A stretch of 64,000 nucleotides of DNA, taken from the NCBI RefSeq assembly GCF_003031405.1, contig NZ_CP020469.1, forward strand, positions 3,038,001 through 3,102,000, in the 5' to 3' direction. The notes under the pieces were generated by a model that was given only the letters and a program-made list of their open reading frames with translations, ran no database searches and had not been told where the DNA came from. Shown piece after piece: positions 51,104-59,939 of this stretch (position 1 is its first letter; every line of letters begins with the position of its first letter). Both the position numbers and the translations under genes were made by a program. The DNA comes from Halomonas sp. 'Soap Lake #6' (GTDB lineage Bacteria > Pseudomonadota > Gammaproteobacteria > Pseudomonadales > Halomonadaceae).

Positions 51104-51985
51104 TCAACCTCGTGGGTGGTGTTCAGCATGCAAGTGCTCCAGGCGCGCCTGGGCAACGTGCGTGTAAATTTGCGTTGTGGATAGGTCGCTGTGACCTAGC
51201 AGCAGCTGTACGACCCGCAAATTGGCCCCATGATTCAATAAATGTGTCGCAAACGCATGGCGCAACGTATGAGGTGACAACGATCTGGTAATGCCCGCTG
51301 TAATAGCATGGGCTTTAATACGGTGCCAAAATGTCTGCCGTGTCATGGCTTTGTCCGCACGCCCAGGAAACAGCGCAGGCCGCGTTGGGTCCTGCATTAG
51401 TGCTGGCCTTGTGGTTTCCATATAGCGGGATAACCACTCGATGGCTTCCTCCCCCATAGGCACCAGGCGATCTTTGTCGCCTTTACCACGCACACGCACA
51501 ACCCCTTGGCGTAGATTCACCGCATCGCCAGTCAGTCCAACAAGTTCCGATACTCGTAAGCCACAGGCGTACAGCAGCTCAAGCATAGTGCGATCGCGAA
51601 CGCCCAGCGGCGTAGTTATGTCCGGCGCCATCAGCAGGCGTTCAACCTCATCCTCTTCCAGGGTATTTGGCAAACTTGGCCGTACCGGAGGTAGCGTAAC
51701 CTCGGCGAGCGGATCGCTGGCAATATGCCCATATAACCGCGCCCAGCGGTAAAAGCTACGCAGCGATGAGAGCAGCCTTGCATTGCTGCGCAACTGATAG
51801 CCCTGCTCGCGGCGGAGCTCAAGCCACTCACCAAAGCGTTGCGACGAAGGGGTTAGCAATGTTTCTCCTTCACTTTCAAGCTGCTGCTGCCACGCGGTTA
51901 AATCCCGCCTATAGGCCGCTAGCGTATGATCGCTTGCCCCTTGCTCAAGCCACAGGGCATCCAGAAAAGCATCAATCACGCTCAT
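51104..51985 (-). CDS. xerD: Site-specific tyrosine recombinase XerD
   Basis: With XerC resolves chromosome dimers at dif under FtsK control. The protein has 293 residues. The N-terminal SAM-like core-binding domain (QGASDHTLAAYRRDLTAWQQ) is followed by the catalytic R (ACGLRVSELVGL), K (GKGDKDRLVP), HxxR (HTLRHAFATHLL), H (LLGHSDLST) and the nucleophile Y (TQIYTHV). It is a core recombinase rather than a mobile-element integrase, judged by size and its dsbC neighbour. Confidence 0.95.
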   Translation of the reverse strand: MSVIDAFLDALWLEQGASDHTLAAYRRDLTAWQQQLESEGETLLTPSSQRFGEWLELRREQGYQLRSNARLLSSLRSFYRWARLYGHIASDPLAEVTLPPVRPSLPNTLEEDEVERLLMAPDITTPLGVRDRTMLELLYACGLRVSELVGLTGDAVNLRQGVVRVRGKGDKDRLVPMGEEAIEWLSRYMETTRPALMQDPTRPALFPGRADKAMTRQTFWHRIKAHAITAGITRSLSPHTLRHAFATHLLNHGANLRVVQLLLGHSDLSTTQIYTHVAQARLEHLHAEHHPRG

Positions 51986-52019
51986 AAGCTAATGGTCTCA
52001 AGAGAGTAGCTCCCCAAAC

Positions 52020-52051
52020 AAAAACCCCGCCCCGCAGAGCGGAGACGGGGC
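52020..52051 (-). terminator. Terminator of the rpsP-rimM-trmD-rplS operon
   Basis: GCCCCG (52029-52034) pairs with CGGGGC (52046-52051), and on the minus strand the hairpin ends in a T-run. A second hairpin, CGGGCGC/GCGCCCG (52061-52067 with 52071-52077), lies closer to the rplS stop. Confidence 0.85.
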
Positions 52052-52091
52052 CTTAGTATCCGGGCGCAAAGCGCCCGTGAAAAAGTGGCGA

Positions 52092-52448
52092 TTAAGCCAG
52101 CTTTTCCTTGATACGCGCAGACTTGCCGCTGCGCTCGCGCAGGTAGTACAGTTTGGCTTGACGAACGTCACCGCGACGCTTGACTTCGATAGAGTCAACC
52201 AGCGGGCTGTAAGTCTGGAAGGTACGCTCAACGCCAACACCGTGAGAAATTTTACGTACGGTGAACGCGGAGTTCAGGCCACGGTTACGCTTACCGATGA
52301 CCACACCTTCAAACGCCTGCAGACGCTCGCGAGTGCCTTCCTTAACTTTTACCTGAACGACAATAGTGTCGCCCGGTGCAAAAGCCGGAATCTCTTTGGT
52401 CATTTGCTCAGATTCGATCGCCTGGATCACCTTGTTCTTGCTGCTCAT
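52092..52448 (-). CDS. rplS: 50S ribosomal protein L19
   Basis: Large-subunit protein at the 30S-50S interface. The protein has 118 residues. Diagnostic segments are [40 protein letters not shown] and [18 protein letters not shown]. Last gene of the rpsP-rimM-trmD-rplS operon, separated from trmD by 217 bases that contain the 17-bp repeats. Confidence 0.98.
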   Translation of the reverse strand: MSSKNKVIQAIESEQMTKEIPAFAPGDTIVVQVKVKEGTRERLQAFEGVVIGKRNRGLNSAFTVRKISHGVGVERTFQTYSPLVDSIEVKRRGDVRQAKLYYLRERSGKSARIKEKLA

Positions 52449-52609
52449 CTTGATACTCCTAAATAACGTAGTGGCTTGCCACGCAGTTGTGGAAGGGGCA
52501 AACCGTGATCCCGGCGCTCGAAACGAGCTACGCGGGAGTCGTTATGGGTGACACAGGTACGTAGGCTACTAGCCTCTGCGCCCTGCACCGCCGCCCTGAC
52601 CTGCTTAGT

Positions 52610-52673
52610 TTTAATTAACAACTAGCTTTAGTTAACAACTAGTTTTAGTTAACGACTAGCTCTAATTAACTAG
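52610..52673. repeat. 17-bp imperfect tandem repeats spanning the trmD stop codon
   Basis: Units tttaattaacaactagc (52610-52626), tttagttaacaactagt (52627-52643) and tttagttaacgactagc (52644-52660), plus a partial copy tctaattaactag (52661-52673). The trmD stop codon (52666-52668) lies in the last copy, so the array starts within the 3' end of the gene. Confidence 0.85.
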
Positions 52674-53430
52674 AAGCGGACAGAGCGTGTTCCTCGATAA
52701 ACTCGTTAAGAAGCCGCTGCTGCTCGGCATCAAGCTGGCGACCTGCCAACAAATCAGGGCGGCGCTGCCATGTCCGGCCTAACGACTGCTTTAATCGCCA
52801 ACGCTTAATGGCTGCGTGATTACCACTAAGCAGCACATCAGGTACTTGGCGCCCGTCGATCACCTCGGGACGGGTATAGTGCGGGCAGTCTAATAAGCCG
52901 TCATTAAACGAGTCTTCGATAGCGGAATCCTGATGACCCAACACACCGGGCACCAGCCTTGCCGCCGCATCAATCAGCACCATTGCAGGCAGCTCACCAC
53001 CGCTTAGCACATAGTCACCAATTGACCACTCTTCGTCGATGTCACTCTCCACCACACGCTCGTCAATACCTTCATAGCGGCCAGCCACCACCACTAAGGG
53101 GCCTGCTGACGCTAGTGACTTGACACCCTGTTGATCCAGCTTACGCCCCTGGGGCGAAAGATAAATCACAGTAGGCGTTTGGCCGGTCGCCTGCTCTGCT
53201 CGCTGGCGAGCGTCAAAGATAGCAGCACGTAACGTGTCTACCTTCATCAGCATACCGGGGCCGCCGCCATAAGGGCGGTCGTCCACACTGCGGTGGCGGT
53301 CGGTGGCGTAGTCACGTGGATTCCAAAACTCCAGGGTAATACGCTGCTTCTCCACTGCTCGACCCACTACGCCTTGCTGCGTAATAGCATCGAACATCTC
53401 GGGAAACAACGACACCACACCGATCCACAT
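52666..53430 (-). CDS. trmD: tRNA (guanine-N1)-methyltransferase TrmD
   Basis: SPOUT-family enzyme that makes m1G37 next to the anticodon and prevents frameshifting. [20 protein letters not shown] starts the protein. The knot motifs are [21 protein letters not shown] and [14 protein letters not shown], and [10 protein letters not shown] with [20 protein letters not shown] follow. ATG 53430 gives 254 residues, matching E. coli. The frame is also open from a TTG at 53526, which would add 32 polar residues; which start is used is uncertain. Confidence 0.93.
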   Translation of the reverse strand: MWIGVVSLFPEMFDAITQQGVVGRAVEKQRITLEFWNPRDYATDRHRSVDDRPYGGGPGMLMKVDTLRAAIFDARQRAEQATGQTPTVIYLSPQGRKLDQQGVKSLASAGPLVVVAGRYEGIDERVVESDIDEEWSIGDYVLSGGELPAMVLIDAAARLVPGVLGHQDSAIEDSFNDGLLDCPHYTRPEVIDGRQVPDVLLSGNHAAIKRWRLKQSLGRTWQRRPDLLAGRQLDAEQQRLLNEFIEEHALSASS

Positions 53431-53525
53431 TGCAGGCACTTGCTCCGCATCTTTTTCACCATTTAATGCTGGTGAGTCAGTTGCCGTGAGTTCGTTCGAA
53501 GACGGCTTATTCAAAGCTTTTTTCA

Positions 53526-53550
53526 AAACCTGTTTTTAAACCTGTTTTCA
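53526..53550. repeat. 12-bp tandem duplication at the rimM stop codon
   Basis: aaacctgttttt (53526-53537) and aaacctgttttc (53538-53549). The rimM TGA (53548-53550) overlaps the second unit. Confidence 0.75.
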
Positions 53551-54093
53551 GAACTCGGGATCCCAGTTAACAACCATACGGCCATCTTTAGGGCTGATCT
53601 CAACAATCACATCATCGGGTAAAAAAGGTAACAGACGCTCGCGCTTGTCGATCGCGTCATTATCACCACGCACCACCATGACATCATTGGCGCCGGTCTC
53701 AAACAGGTAACTAACCTGCCCTAACCGCTCGCCTGACTGAGTGAAAACCGTTAAGCCTTCAAGCTCATGCCAATAATACTCGTCGTCGGAAAGCGTAGGC
53801 AGTGCCTCTTTTGGCATTAGAATCTCCGTTTGCGCCAGCGCTTCCGCTGCCGTCCGGTCATCAATACCTTTTAGTTGCACCACAAGACCTTTACCTTGCC
53901 GACGCCCCTGAACAATGCTCATCCGCTTTAGGCTTTCGCCTTGACGCACCCACCATTCGGGGTATTGCAAAATGCTGTCCATGGGGCTGGTATAGGAGTA
54001 CACCTTTAGCCAACCTTTAACCCCGTGGGGGCTGGTTAGCTTACCAAGCACCACATGTGCGTCGTCTGTATGGCTAGTTTCAAAACGCGTCAT
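53548..54093 (-). CDS. rimM: 16S rRNA processing protein RimM
   Basis: Assembly factor for the 30S head domain that binds S19. The protein has 181 residues from ATG 54093 (GGAG nine bases upstream; a longer start at 54120 is possible). The N-terminal domain has VVLGKLTSPHGVKGWLKVYS. The C-terminal PRC barrel has YYWHELEGLTVFTQSGERLG and LLPFLPDDVIVEIS. Located between rpsP and trmD in the usual order. Confidence 0.95.
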   Translation of the reverse strand: MTRFETSHTDDAHVVLGKLTSPHGVKGWLKVYSYTSPMDSILQYPEWWVRQGESLKRMSIVQGRRQGKGLVVQLKGIDDRTAAEALAQTEILMPKEALPTLSDDEYYWHELEGLTVFTQSGERLGQVSYLFETGANDVMVVRGDNDAIDKRERLLPFLPDDVIVEISPKDGRMVVNWDPEF

Positions 54094-54134
54094 CGACGAC
54101 AGCTCCAACTGCAACAGCACCTGTCATAACAGGA

Positions 54135-54383
54135 TTAAGCCTGTTTACGTGCTTCTTTAACAAGCTCAGCAACACGACCAGACAGCTGGGCGCCTTGGCT
54201 CTGCCAGTGAGTAACACGATCCAGATCAACGCGTAGACGCTCTTCCTGACCACGGGCAACCGGGTTGAAGAAGCCGATACGCTCGATGAAACGACCGTCA
54301 CGGGCGTTGCGAGAATCGGTAACAGTCAGGTGATAAAAGGGACGCTTTTTGGCGCCACCACGTGCCAAACGAATGGTAACCAT
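54135..54383 (-). CDS. rpsP: 30S ribosomal protein S16
   Basis: An 82-residue small-subunit protein. [20 protein letters not shown] and [18 protein letters not shown] are diagnostic. First gene of the rpsP-rimM-trmD-rplS operon, preceded by a leader of about 200 bases. Confidence 0.98.
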   Translation of the reverse strand: MVTIRLARGGAKKRPFYHLTVTDSRNARDGRFIERIGFFNPVARGQEERLRVDLDRVTHWQSQGAQLSGRVAELVKEARKQA

Positions 54384-54683
54384 ACGATAACTATCCTTCG
54401 GTTGAGGTTACGAGAGTGTGAAATAGCGCACATCGCTATCAGAACACTCATCATGCTGTTTTCAGGGTACTGTCATCACCAACGTTTAATAATGTCAGTG
54501 ATTGCTTAGTACTTTAAGCGCTTCAATGCAGAATACTGGCCTACACTTGCGCATAGCGCTGCCATCACCCTTACATGAAGAGGCAGCATTCTACGCAAAT
54601 GCGCTCTACTTGGAAAGCCTGACAGCCAGAAAACTCTCAGGCCGTCAACCTTGCCCAACACCCACAGGCTGCTACCAGTGGTT
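54384..54683. promoter_or_regulatory. rpsP upstream region with sigma-70-like promoter
   Basis: A 300-base gap without a gene between ffh and rpsP. On the minus strand TTTCCA (54611-54616) and TAGAAT (54588-54593) are 17 bases apart, giving a leader of about 200 bases before rpsP. A possible stem near 54635-54655 could end ffh transcription, but it lacks a T-run. Confidence 0.45.
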
Positions 54684-56102
54684 TTAGCGCCAAGGCAAAC
54701 CACCGGGACCACCCATGCCACCCATACCTCCAGGGCCACCTGGGCCGCCGGGGCCACCTCCCCCCATCATGCCGGACATACCACGCATCATTTTCTGCAT
54801 GCCACCTTTCTTGCCTGCCTTCTTCATCATTTTCTGCATCTGCTTGTGCTGCTTCAGCAGGCGGTTCAAATCAGGCACTTGCAGCCCAGCACCTGCCGCA
54901 ATACGGCGTTTGCGTGAACCATTGATGATATCTGGCGCACGGCGCTCTTTCGGCGTCATGGAGTTAATCAACGCTTCCAGTTTACCAAGCTCTTTTTCAG
55001 GACCAGGGCCTTGGGCTAACTCAGCCATTTGCCCCATACCTGGGAGCTTGCCTAACAGCCCCCCCATACCGCCCATCTTTTTGAGCTGCTGGAGCTGGTC
55101 ACGAAAATCCTCCAGATCAAAGCCATCACCCTTTTTGACCTTTTTGGCAAGTTTGGCGGCTTTATCCTTATCTACCGTGCGCTCAGCTTCTTCAATAAGC
55201 GACAGCATGTCGCCCATGCCAAGAATCCGCGAGGCAACACGATCAGGATGGAAGGGTTCGAGGGCATCAACTTTCTCGCCGACCCCCATAAACTTAATTG
55301 GCTTGCCGGTAACATGGCGCACTGAAAGCGCGGCACCACCACGGGCGTCACCATCAGCTTTGGTGAGAATCACACCGGTCAGCGGCAACGCTTCATTAAA
55401 CGCCTTAGCTGTATTCACCGCGTCCTGGCCGGTCATGGCGTCTACCACAAACAGCGTTTCCTCGGGTGAAATCGCCTTATGCAGCGCCTGTATTTCGGCC
55501 ATCATTGCTTCGTCGATGGCTAACCGGCCAGCAGTATCCACCAGCACCACGTCGTGGAACTGAATTTTGGCGTGTTTAATCGCCGCAGTGGCAATATCGA
55601 CCGGCTTTTGATCAGAACGCGAAGGGAAGAAGTCGACATTAACCTCTTTGGCCAACGTCTCCAGCTGGTCAATCGCCGCAGGGCGGTAAACGTCGGCAGA
55701 GACGACCAGCACTTTTTTCTTTTCGCGCTCGCGCAGGTAACGCGCCAGCTTGGCAACAGAGGTGGTCTTACCTGCACCCTGCAAACCAGCCATAAGCACA
55801 ACAGCAGGCGAGCCTTTCAGCGTCAGGCCTTCGTTGGCCTCGCCCATGATCGCTTCCAGCTCTTGCTGGACGATTTTGACAAATTGCTGCCCAGGGGAAA
55901 GGCTCTTAGATACCTCCTGGCCCACCGCACGCTCGCGTACGCGCTCGATGAACTCCTTTACTACCGGCAGCGCAACGTCTGCCTCAAGCAGTGCTTTACG
56001 CACCTCGCGCAGAGTATCTTTAATATTCTCGTCGGTAAGCCGTGCCTGGCCTTTAATCGACTTCAACGTCTGGGAAAGACGCTCGCTCAGATTCTGAAAC
56101 AT
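54684..56102 (-). CDS. ffh: Signal recognition particle protein Ffh
   Basis: GTPase that binds 4.5S RNA and signal sequences, partner of FtsY. The protein has 472 residues from ATG 56102 (FQNLSERLSQTLKSIKGQAR); the frame upstream to 56141 is unlikely. The NG domain has GLQGAGKTTSVAKLA, DVYRPAAIDQL, DTAGRLAIDEAMM and TKADGDARGGAAL. The C-terminal M domain is Met-rich with SKRKRIAAGAG-like GSRKRRIAAGAG, and ends in a long Gly/Pro/Met tail. Confidence 0.96.
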   Translation of the reverse strand: MFQNLSERLSQTLKSIKGQARLTDENIKDTLREVRKALLEADVALPVVKEFIERVRERAVGQEVSKSLSPGQQFVKIVQQELEAIMGEANEGLTLKGSPAVVLMAGLQGAGKTTSVAKLARYLREREKKKVLVVSADVYRPAAIDQLETLAKEVNVDFFPSRSDQKPVDIATAAIKHAKIQFHDVVLVDTAGRLAIDEAMMAEIQALHKAISPEETLFVVDAMTGQDAVNTAKAFNEALPLTGVILTKADGDARGGAALSVRHVTGKPIKFMGVGEKVDALEPFHPDRVASRILGMGDMLSLIEEAERTVDKDKAAKLAKKVKKGDGFDLEDFRDQLQQLKKMGGMGGLLGKLPGMGQMAELAQGPGPEKELGKLEALINSMTPKERRAPDIINGSRKRRIAAGAGLQVPDLNRLLKQHKQMQKMMKKAGKKGGMQKMMRGMSGMMGGGGPGGPGGPGGMGGMGGPGGLPWR

Positions 56103-56309
56103 GGGGCCTCTGCCTCCGTCGCTGTCGCCGGGCGAATACACCGGGCTAATGTGGGTAGCGATTATACGCGCTCGCGGCGTGAGTCTCCATGGTGACAGTG
56201 TTGACTATCCATGGCTGTGCGACGCCGCCGTGATTAGTTATAGTAGGCTATACGTATTTAGGTTGTTCGATTTTCACAGCAACGCGCTGCAAGGCGCACG
56301 GATAGCATC

Positions 56310-57107
56310 ATGCAGGCGCTCCCTTTCGCCACGATCGCTCTTGTTGTTTATATTGCCGCTGCCATTTGGCAAGGCATGACTCTGTTTCGTCGGGTCCCTC
56401 CCCGCCAAGGCATGGTACGCCTGCTAGGCGCGGTTGGGCTGTTACTGCATATACCAGTAGTGGTCCAATTAGTCGGCGAAGCGCCGGGGCTATTACCTAG
56501 CTTCACCACAAGCGCCACTCTGTTAATGGCAGTGGCAGTCAATGTGGTGTTGGTGGCCAGCCTATTTAAGCCTGTGCTTAACGCAGGAATAGTGCTATTC
56601 CCCTTGGCGGGCATCGCGCTGATCTTTGCCACCTGGCTCCCTAGCCAGGGGAGCCATAACGGCCTAACCCCGGGTATTTTCCTGCATGCAGCCAGCTCGG
56701 CACTAGCGTTTGCGGTATTGGCAATTGCTGCCGTGCAAGCGGTTCTTGTGGGCCTACAAAACCAAGCGCTGCGTCACCATCATATTCGCGGCATTGTGCA
56801 GTCGCTGCCGCCGCTCACTACGATGGAGCGTGTGCTATTTGAGCTAGTGTGGGCGGGGATTTTGCTACTTACACTGTCGATTGCCAGCGGACTCATCTTC
56901 CTCGACAATCTTTTCGCTCAGCATCTGGCGCATAAAACCGTCCTATCGCTGGCTGCGTGGATTATTTTCACCACGCTGTTAGTTGGCCGCTACCGGTTTG
57001 GTTGGCGAGGAATGCGTGCCGTGCGCTGGACGCTAGGCGGCTGCGCACTATTGATACTGGCTTATTTCGGCAGCAAGTTTGTATTAGAAATTCTACTCAA
57101 CCGCTAA
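56310..57107 (+). CDS. ypjD: CcsA-like inner-membrane protein (YpjD)
   Basis: A protein of 265 residues with about eight membrane segments, of the cytochrome c assembly (CcsA/CcmC) superfamily. It has LTPGIFLHAASSALAFAVLA (with a conserved His), PPLTTMERVLFELVWAGILL, and the tail HKTVLSLAAWIIFTTLLVGR. It is divergent from ffh and upstream of the corC-like gene, the same neighbourhood as E. coli ypjD-yfjD. Its function is not established. Confidence 0.88.
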   Translation: MQALPFATIALVVYIAAAIWQGMTLFRRVPPRQGMVRLLGAVGLLLHIPVVVQLVGEAPGLLPSFTTSATLLMAVAVNVVLVASLFKPVLNAGIVLFPLAGIALIFATWLPSQGSHNGLTPGIFLHAASSALAFAVLAIAAVQAVLVGLQNQALRHHHIRGIVQSLPPLTTMERVLFELVWAGILLLTLSIASGLIFLDNLFAQHLAHKTVLSLAAWIIFTTLLVGRYRFGWRGMRAVRWTLGGCALLILAYFGSKFVLEILLNR

Positions 57108-57195
57108 GCCTGTTAGCTTAGCGGAGGAAGGTGTTGACACACTGTCTCGCTCCTTCTAAATATCGAGCCTGATACGCCATAAAGGAATTTTTGAC

Positions 57196-58470
57196 TTGAG
57201 CGACGACTTCCCCCTGGGGTTACTGTTCGGCCTGCTAGCTTTACTTATACTGCTGTCCGCCTTTTTCTCCAGCTCTGAGACAGGCATGATGTCGATTAAT
57301 CGCTATCGACTCAGCCATCAGGCCAACAGCGGTGACCGCCGCGCCAAGCGGGTTTTGCGGCTACTCTCACGCCCAGACCGCTTGATAGGCGTCATCCTGA
57401 TCGGCAATAACTTTGTTAATAATCTAGCCGCATCCATTGCTACTATTATTGCCATTCATTTTTTTGGCGACGTATCAGGCCCCGCCATTTCCACCGCGCT
57501 ACTAACAATCACCATTCTTATCTTTGCGGAAGTCACCCCGAAAACCTATGCAGCCATAAAGCCCGAGCGCATTGCTTACCCAGCATCGGTAGCCCTGGGT
57601 CCACTACTGAAACTGCTTTATCCGCTAGTCTGGCTAGTTAACGTAATCTCCAATGGTCTGCTGCGACTAGTTGGGGTTAAAAGCGTTGAGAGTGGCGGCG
57701 ACAGTCTGACCCGCGACGAGCTACGCACAGTGGTCCATGAAGCAGGAACACTGATCCCTTATCGCCACCGCGCCATGCTGCTATCAATACTGGATCTTGA
57801 AAATGTGACGGTAAACGACATCATGGTGCCTCGGCACGAAGTATTGGGCATTGATCTAGATGACCCTCTAGAAGATATCCTGACCCAGATCCGTACCAGT
57901 CAGCATACCCGTTTACCTGTCTATAAAGGTGACATTAACAACATCATCGGCATGCTGCATTTACGTAACGCCGCACGCTTTTTATCCCGTAGCGAAGTTA
58001 CCAAAGCCGCTATTGTTCAAGAAGCTCGAGAGCCTTACTTTATTCCGGAATCCACGCCACTGCATACGCAACTGCTTAACTTTCAAAAACAGAAGCGCCG
58101 CATTGGCATCGTGGTAGATGAGTATGGCGATGTGGAAGGCCTGGTCACTCTTGAGGACATTTTGGAAGAAATTGTTGGCGAGTTCACCACCGACGTTTCA
58201 GAAGATGAAGAGATTCATCAGCAAGACGACGGCAGCCACGTTATCGAGGGCACAGCGAATATTCGCGACATCAACAAAATGCTCGGTTGGCAGTTGCCTA
58301 CCGATGGCCCAAAGACGTTAAATGGATTAATACTCGAACATTTAGAGGCTTTTCCAGAGGGCCCCGCCAGCCTGCAGATTGGCAATATCCGCATGGAGAT
58401 CCTGGAGATCCGTGACAACCTGATCACCTCTGCACGCTGCTGGCAAAAACAGCGCTTACCTCGTCGCTAA
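57196..58470 (+). CDS. CNNM/CorC (HlyC)-type CBS-domain membrane protein
   Basis: A protein of 424 residues, YfjD type. The N-terminal DUF21 (CNNM) membrane domain includes FFSSSETGMMSINRYRLSHQ and GNNFVNNLAASIATII. A CBS pair follows (NDIMVPRHEVLGIDLDD, VDEYGDVEGLVTLEDILEEI), then a C-terminal transporter-associated domain (HVIEGTANIRDINKMLGWQL). Such proteins act in Mg2+/Co2+ export or tolerance; the ion is inferred from the family. The start is TTG at 57196 behind AAGGA. Confidence 0.9.
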   Translation: MSDDFPLGLLFGLLALLILLSAFFSSSETGMMSINRYRLSHQANSGDRRAKRVLRLLSRPDRLIGVILIGNNFVNNLAASIATIIAIHFFGDVSGPAISTALLTITILIFAEVTPKTYAAIKPERIAYPASVALGPLLKLLYPLVWLVNVISNGLLRLVGVKSVESGGDSLTRDELRTVVHEAGTLIPYRHRAMLLSILDLENVTVNDIMVPRHEVLGIDLDDPLEDILTQIRTSQHTRLPVYKGDINNIIGMLHLRNAARFLSRSEVTKAAIVQEAREPYFIPESTPLHTQLLNFQKQKRRIGIVVDEYGDVEGLVTLEDILEEIVGEFTTDVSEDEEIHQQDDGSHVIEGTANIRDINKMLGWQLPTDGPKTLNGLILEHLEAFPEGPASLQIGNIRMEILEIRDNLITSARCWQKQRLPRR

Positions 58471-58474
58471 TGGG

Positions 58475-59137
58475 CTAACGGTGGGCGATCTCGTTATCGC
58501 CAGCCGCCTTAAGCGCCCGAACCCGAGCTTCCAAAAAGTGCCTCAACACCATCTCCCCCGCCTCTTGCGCCATAATAGGTGGACCGAAATGGAGGCACAC
58601 CGGCGCACGAAAACGCACAGGCCATTTCTTCAGCGCCTTGCCCCCATAGTGAGAAGTCCAAGACCCCCACAGGCCTGCGAGGCCAGCTGGAATAATTGGC
58701 ACATTGTCACGGGCCAGTATGGCCTCTAGCCCGCGACGAAAAGTATGGATTTCACCATCAGGGGTAAGGCGTCCTTCAGGAAAGACCATAACGATATCGC
58801 CTTGCCGCAGCGCATCACTGACATCATCCAGCGCACGGCGTAGCGCCCCTGGGCTATGCCGCTCCGATTCTATAGGGATTGCCCCGACAAGCTGGAACCA
58901 CCATTTAAGCCAGCGCGACTCAAAAATAGGCTGATCCATCACAAACCGCAACGGCCTGGGACTAGCGCCGCCCAACACCAGCGCATCCATAAAACTGACG
59001 TGGTTACAAACCACTAATGCAGCGCCTTTTTTAGGCAAGTGATAACGACCATGGATACTAAGGCGGTAACATAGGCGCATTGCTACATAAATGAAGCTGC
59101 GCAGTACATGGCGAACGAGTTTAACCGGCCATGTCAC
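58475..59137 (-). CDS. 1-acyl-sn-glycerol-3-phosphate acyltransferase family protein
   Basis: A PlsC-like membrane acyltransferase of 220 residues. The catalytic HX4D is in VVCNHVSFMDALVLGG, and the glycerol-phosphate-binding FPEGRLTPDGEIHTFRRG follows. The N-terminal helix is LRSFIYVAMRLCYRLSIHG. The precise acceptor lipid is unknown; the main plsC may be elsewhere. Its start overlaps the TetR gene by four bases, so the two are co-transcribed and probably co-regulated. Confidence 0.88.
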   Translation of the reverse strand: MTWPVKLVRHVLRSFIYVAMRLCYRLSIHGRYHLPKKGAALVVCNHVSFMDALVLGGASPRPLRFVMDQPIFESRWLKWWFQLVGAIPIESERHSPGALRRALDDVSDALRQGDIVMVFPEGRLTPDGEIHTFRRGLEAILARDNVPIIPAGLAGLWGSWTSHYGGKALKKWPVRFRAPVCLHFGPPIMAQEAGEMVLRHFLEARVRALKAAGDNEIAHR

Positions 59138-59748
59138 GTCTTCGCCCCCCGGTGGCGCAGGCCTGCTAGAACGGTACTCATTAACTGATCTAATAACTCA
59201 TCCACTTTAAGCTGTTGGCCCTGCCAATAGCCTAGCCGCTCATTCAAGCCCAGCTGCACCAATCCATGAACACTACCCCATAGGGTGCGCCCCAAACGAC
59301 GGGCCTCAAGGTCATCAAGCGCTGGCTGATACTGTTTTAACGACGTTTCAACCTGAGTAAACAGTGCTTCGATTAAGTCGCTTTGACGCTGATCCAACTC
59401 ACCCTCCTGGGCTAGAGGGTAATCAAATAGCAGCTGCCAACGATAGCAGTCCTGCTCTGCAAAATGCCAATACGCATGCGCCAGCGCGCGTAGCCATGGC
59501 TCAGGATCATCTGCGGCCAAACTAGTAATGGTATGCTGCAAGCGTGCCAACGTCTCGACGTTAACGTGCTGTAATAAGTTATTGAAGCTGCCATACAGTT
59601 TTAGCAGCGTACTGGGCGCACAGCCTACATCTCTAGCCAAGGCACGCAGTGATAAACCATGGACTGGCTGTTTCGCCAGCCACTCATCACAAGCGTGCAT
59701 GACCTGCAAGTGGAGGGCATCGGGCGCATGCTGTCTAGGACGGGCCAT
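59134..59748 (-). CDS. TetR-family transcriptional regulator
   Basis: A regulator of 204 residues. The N-terminal helix-turn-helix is LSLRALARDVGCAPSTLLKL, followed by YGSFNNLLQHV. The C-terminal domain (DDPEPWLRALAHAYWHFAEQ, RRLGRTLWGSVHGLVQLGLN) resembles the TetR C-terminal domain that senses lipophilic ligands. It is translationally coupled to the downstream acyltransferase and faces a palindrome at 59835-59851, so control of its own operon and perhaps the divergent SRAP gene is inferred. Confidence 0.87.
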   Translation of the reverse strand: MARPRQHAPDALHLQVMHACDEWLAKQPVHGLSLRALARDVGCAPSTLLKLYGSFNNLLQHVNVETLARLQHTITSLAADDPEPWLRALAHAYWHFAEQDCYRWQLLFDYPLAQEGELDQRQSDLIEALFTQVETSLKQYQPALDDLEARRLGRTLWGSVHGLVQLGLNERLGYWQGQQLKVDELLDQLMSTVLAGLRHRGAKT

Positions 59749-59834
59749 GGCGATCTCTTCGGGTCAACGGCAAACAGGAAAGAATGCCTCATCGCGCTTT
59801 AGCGTGAGCAAGGGGTAATATAGGATACCTTACA

Positions 59835-59851
59835 TCGAACACTGTTTTCGA
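59835..59851. promoter_or_regulatory. Candidate TetR operator dyad
   Basis: TCGAACACTGTTTTCGA is a near-perfect 17-base dyad (TCGAAnACnGTnTTCGA) in the gap between the divergent TetR and SRAP-like genes. It lies upstream of the TATATT-like -10 sequence of the TetR gene. The binding protein is inferred. Confidence 0.5.
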
Positions 59852-59939
59852 CACTAAAACGCTACATTCGATTCGACGTATTCTTTCGCCACCCGCCATC
59901 CCGCTATTTTTTCCAGCAATTCAGCATGAGGAGACAGGC

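Noticed and set aside
51104..51985. Mobile-element integrase
   Set aside because: Length, motifs and the dsbC neighbour fit the core XerD; no attachment-site duplication or phage genes nearby.
54715..55563. Pro-rich plus-strand frame opposite ffh
   Set aside because: Antisense of the Gly/Met tail and GTPase domain of Ffh; no independent support.
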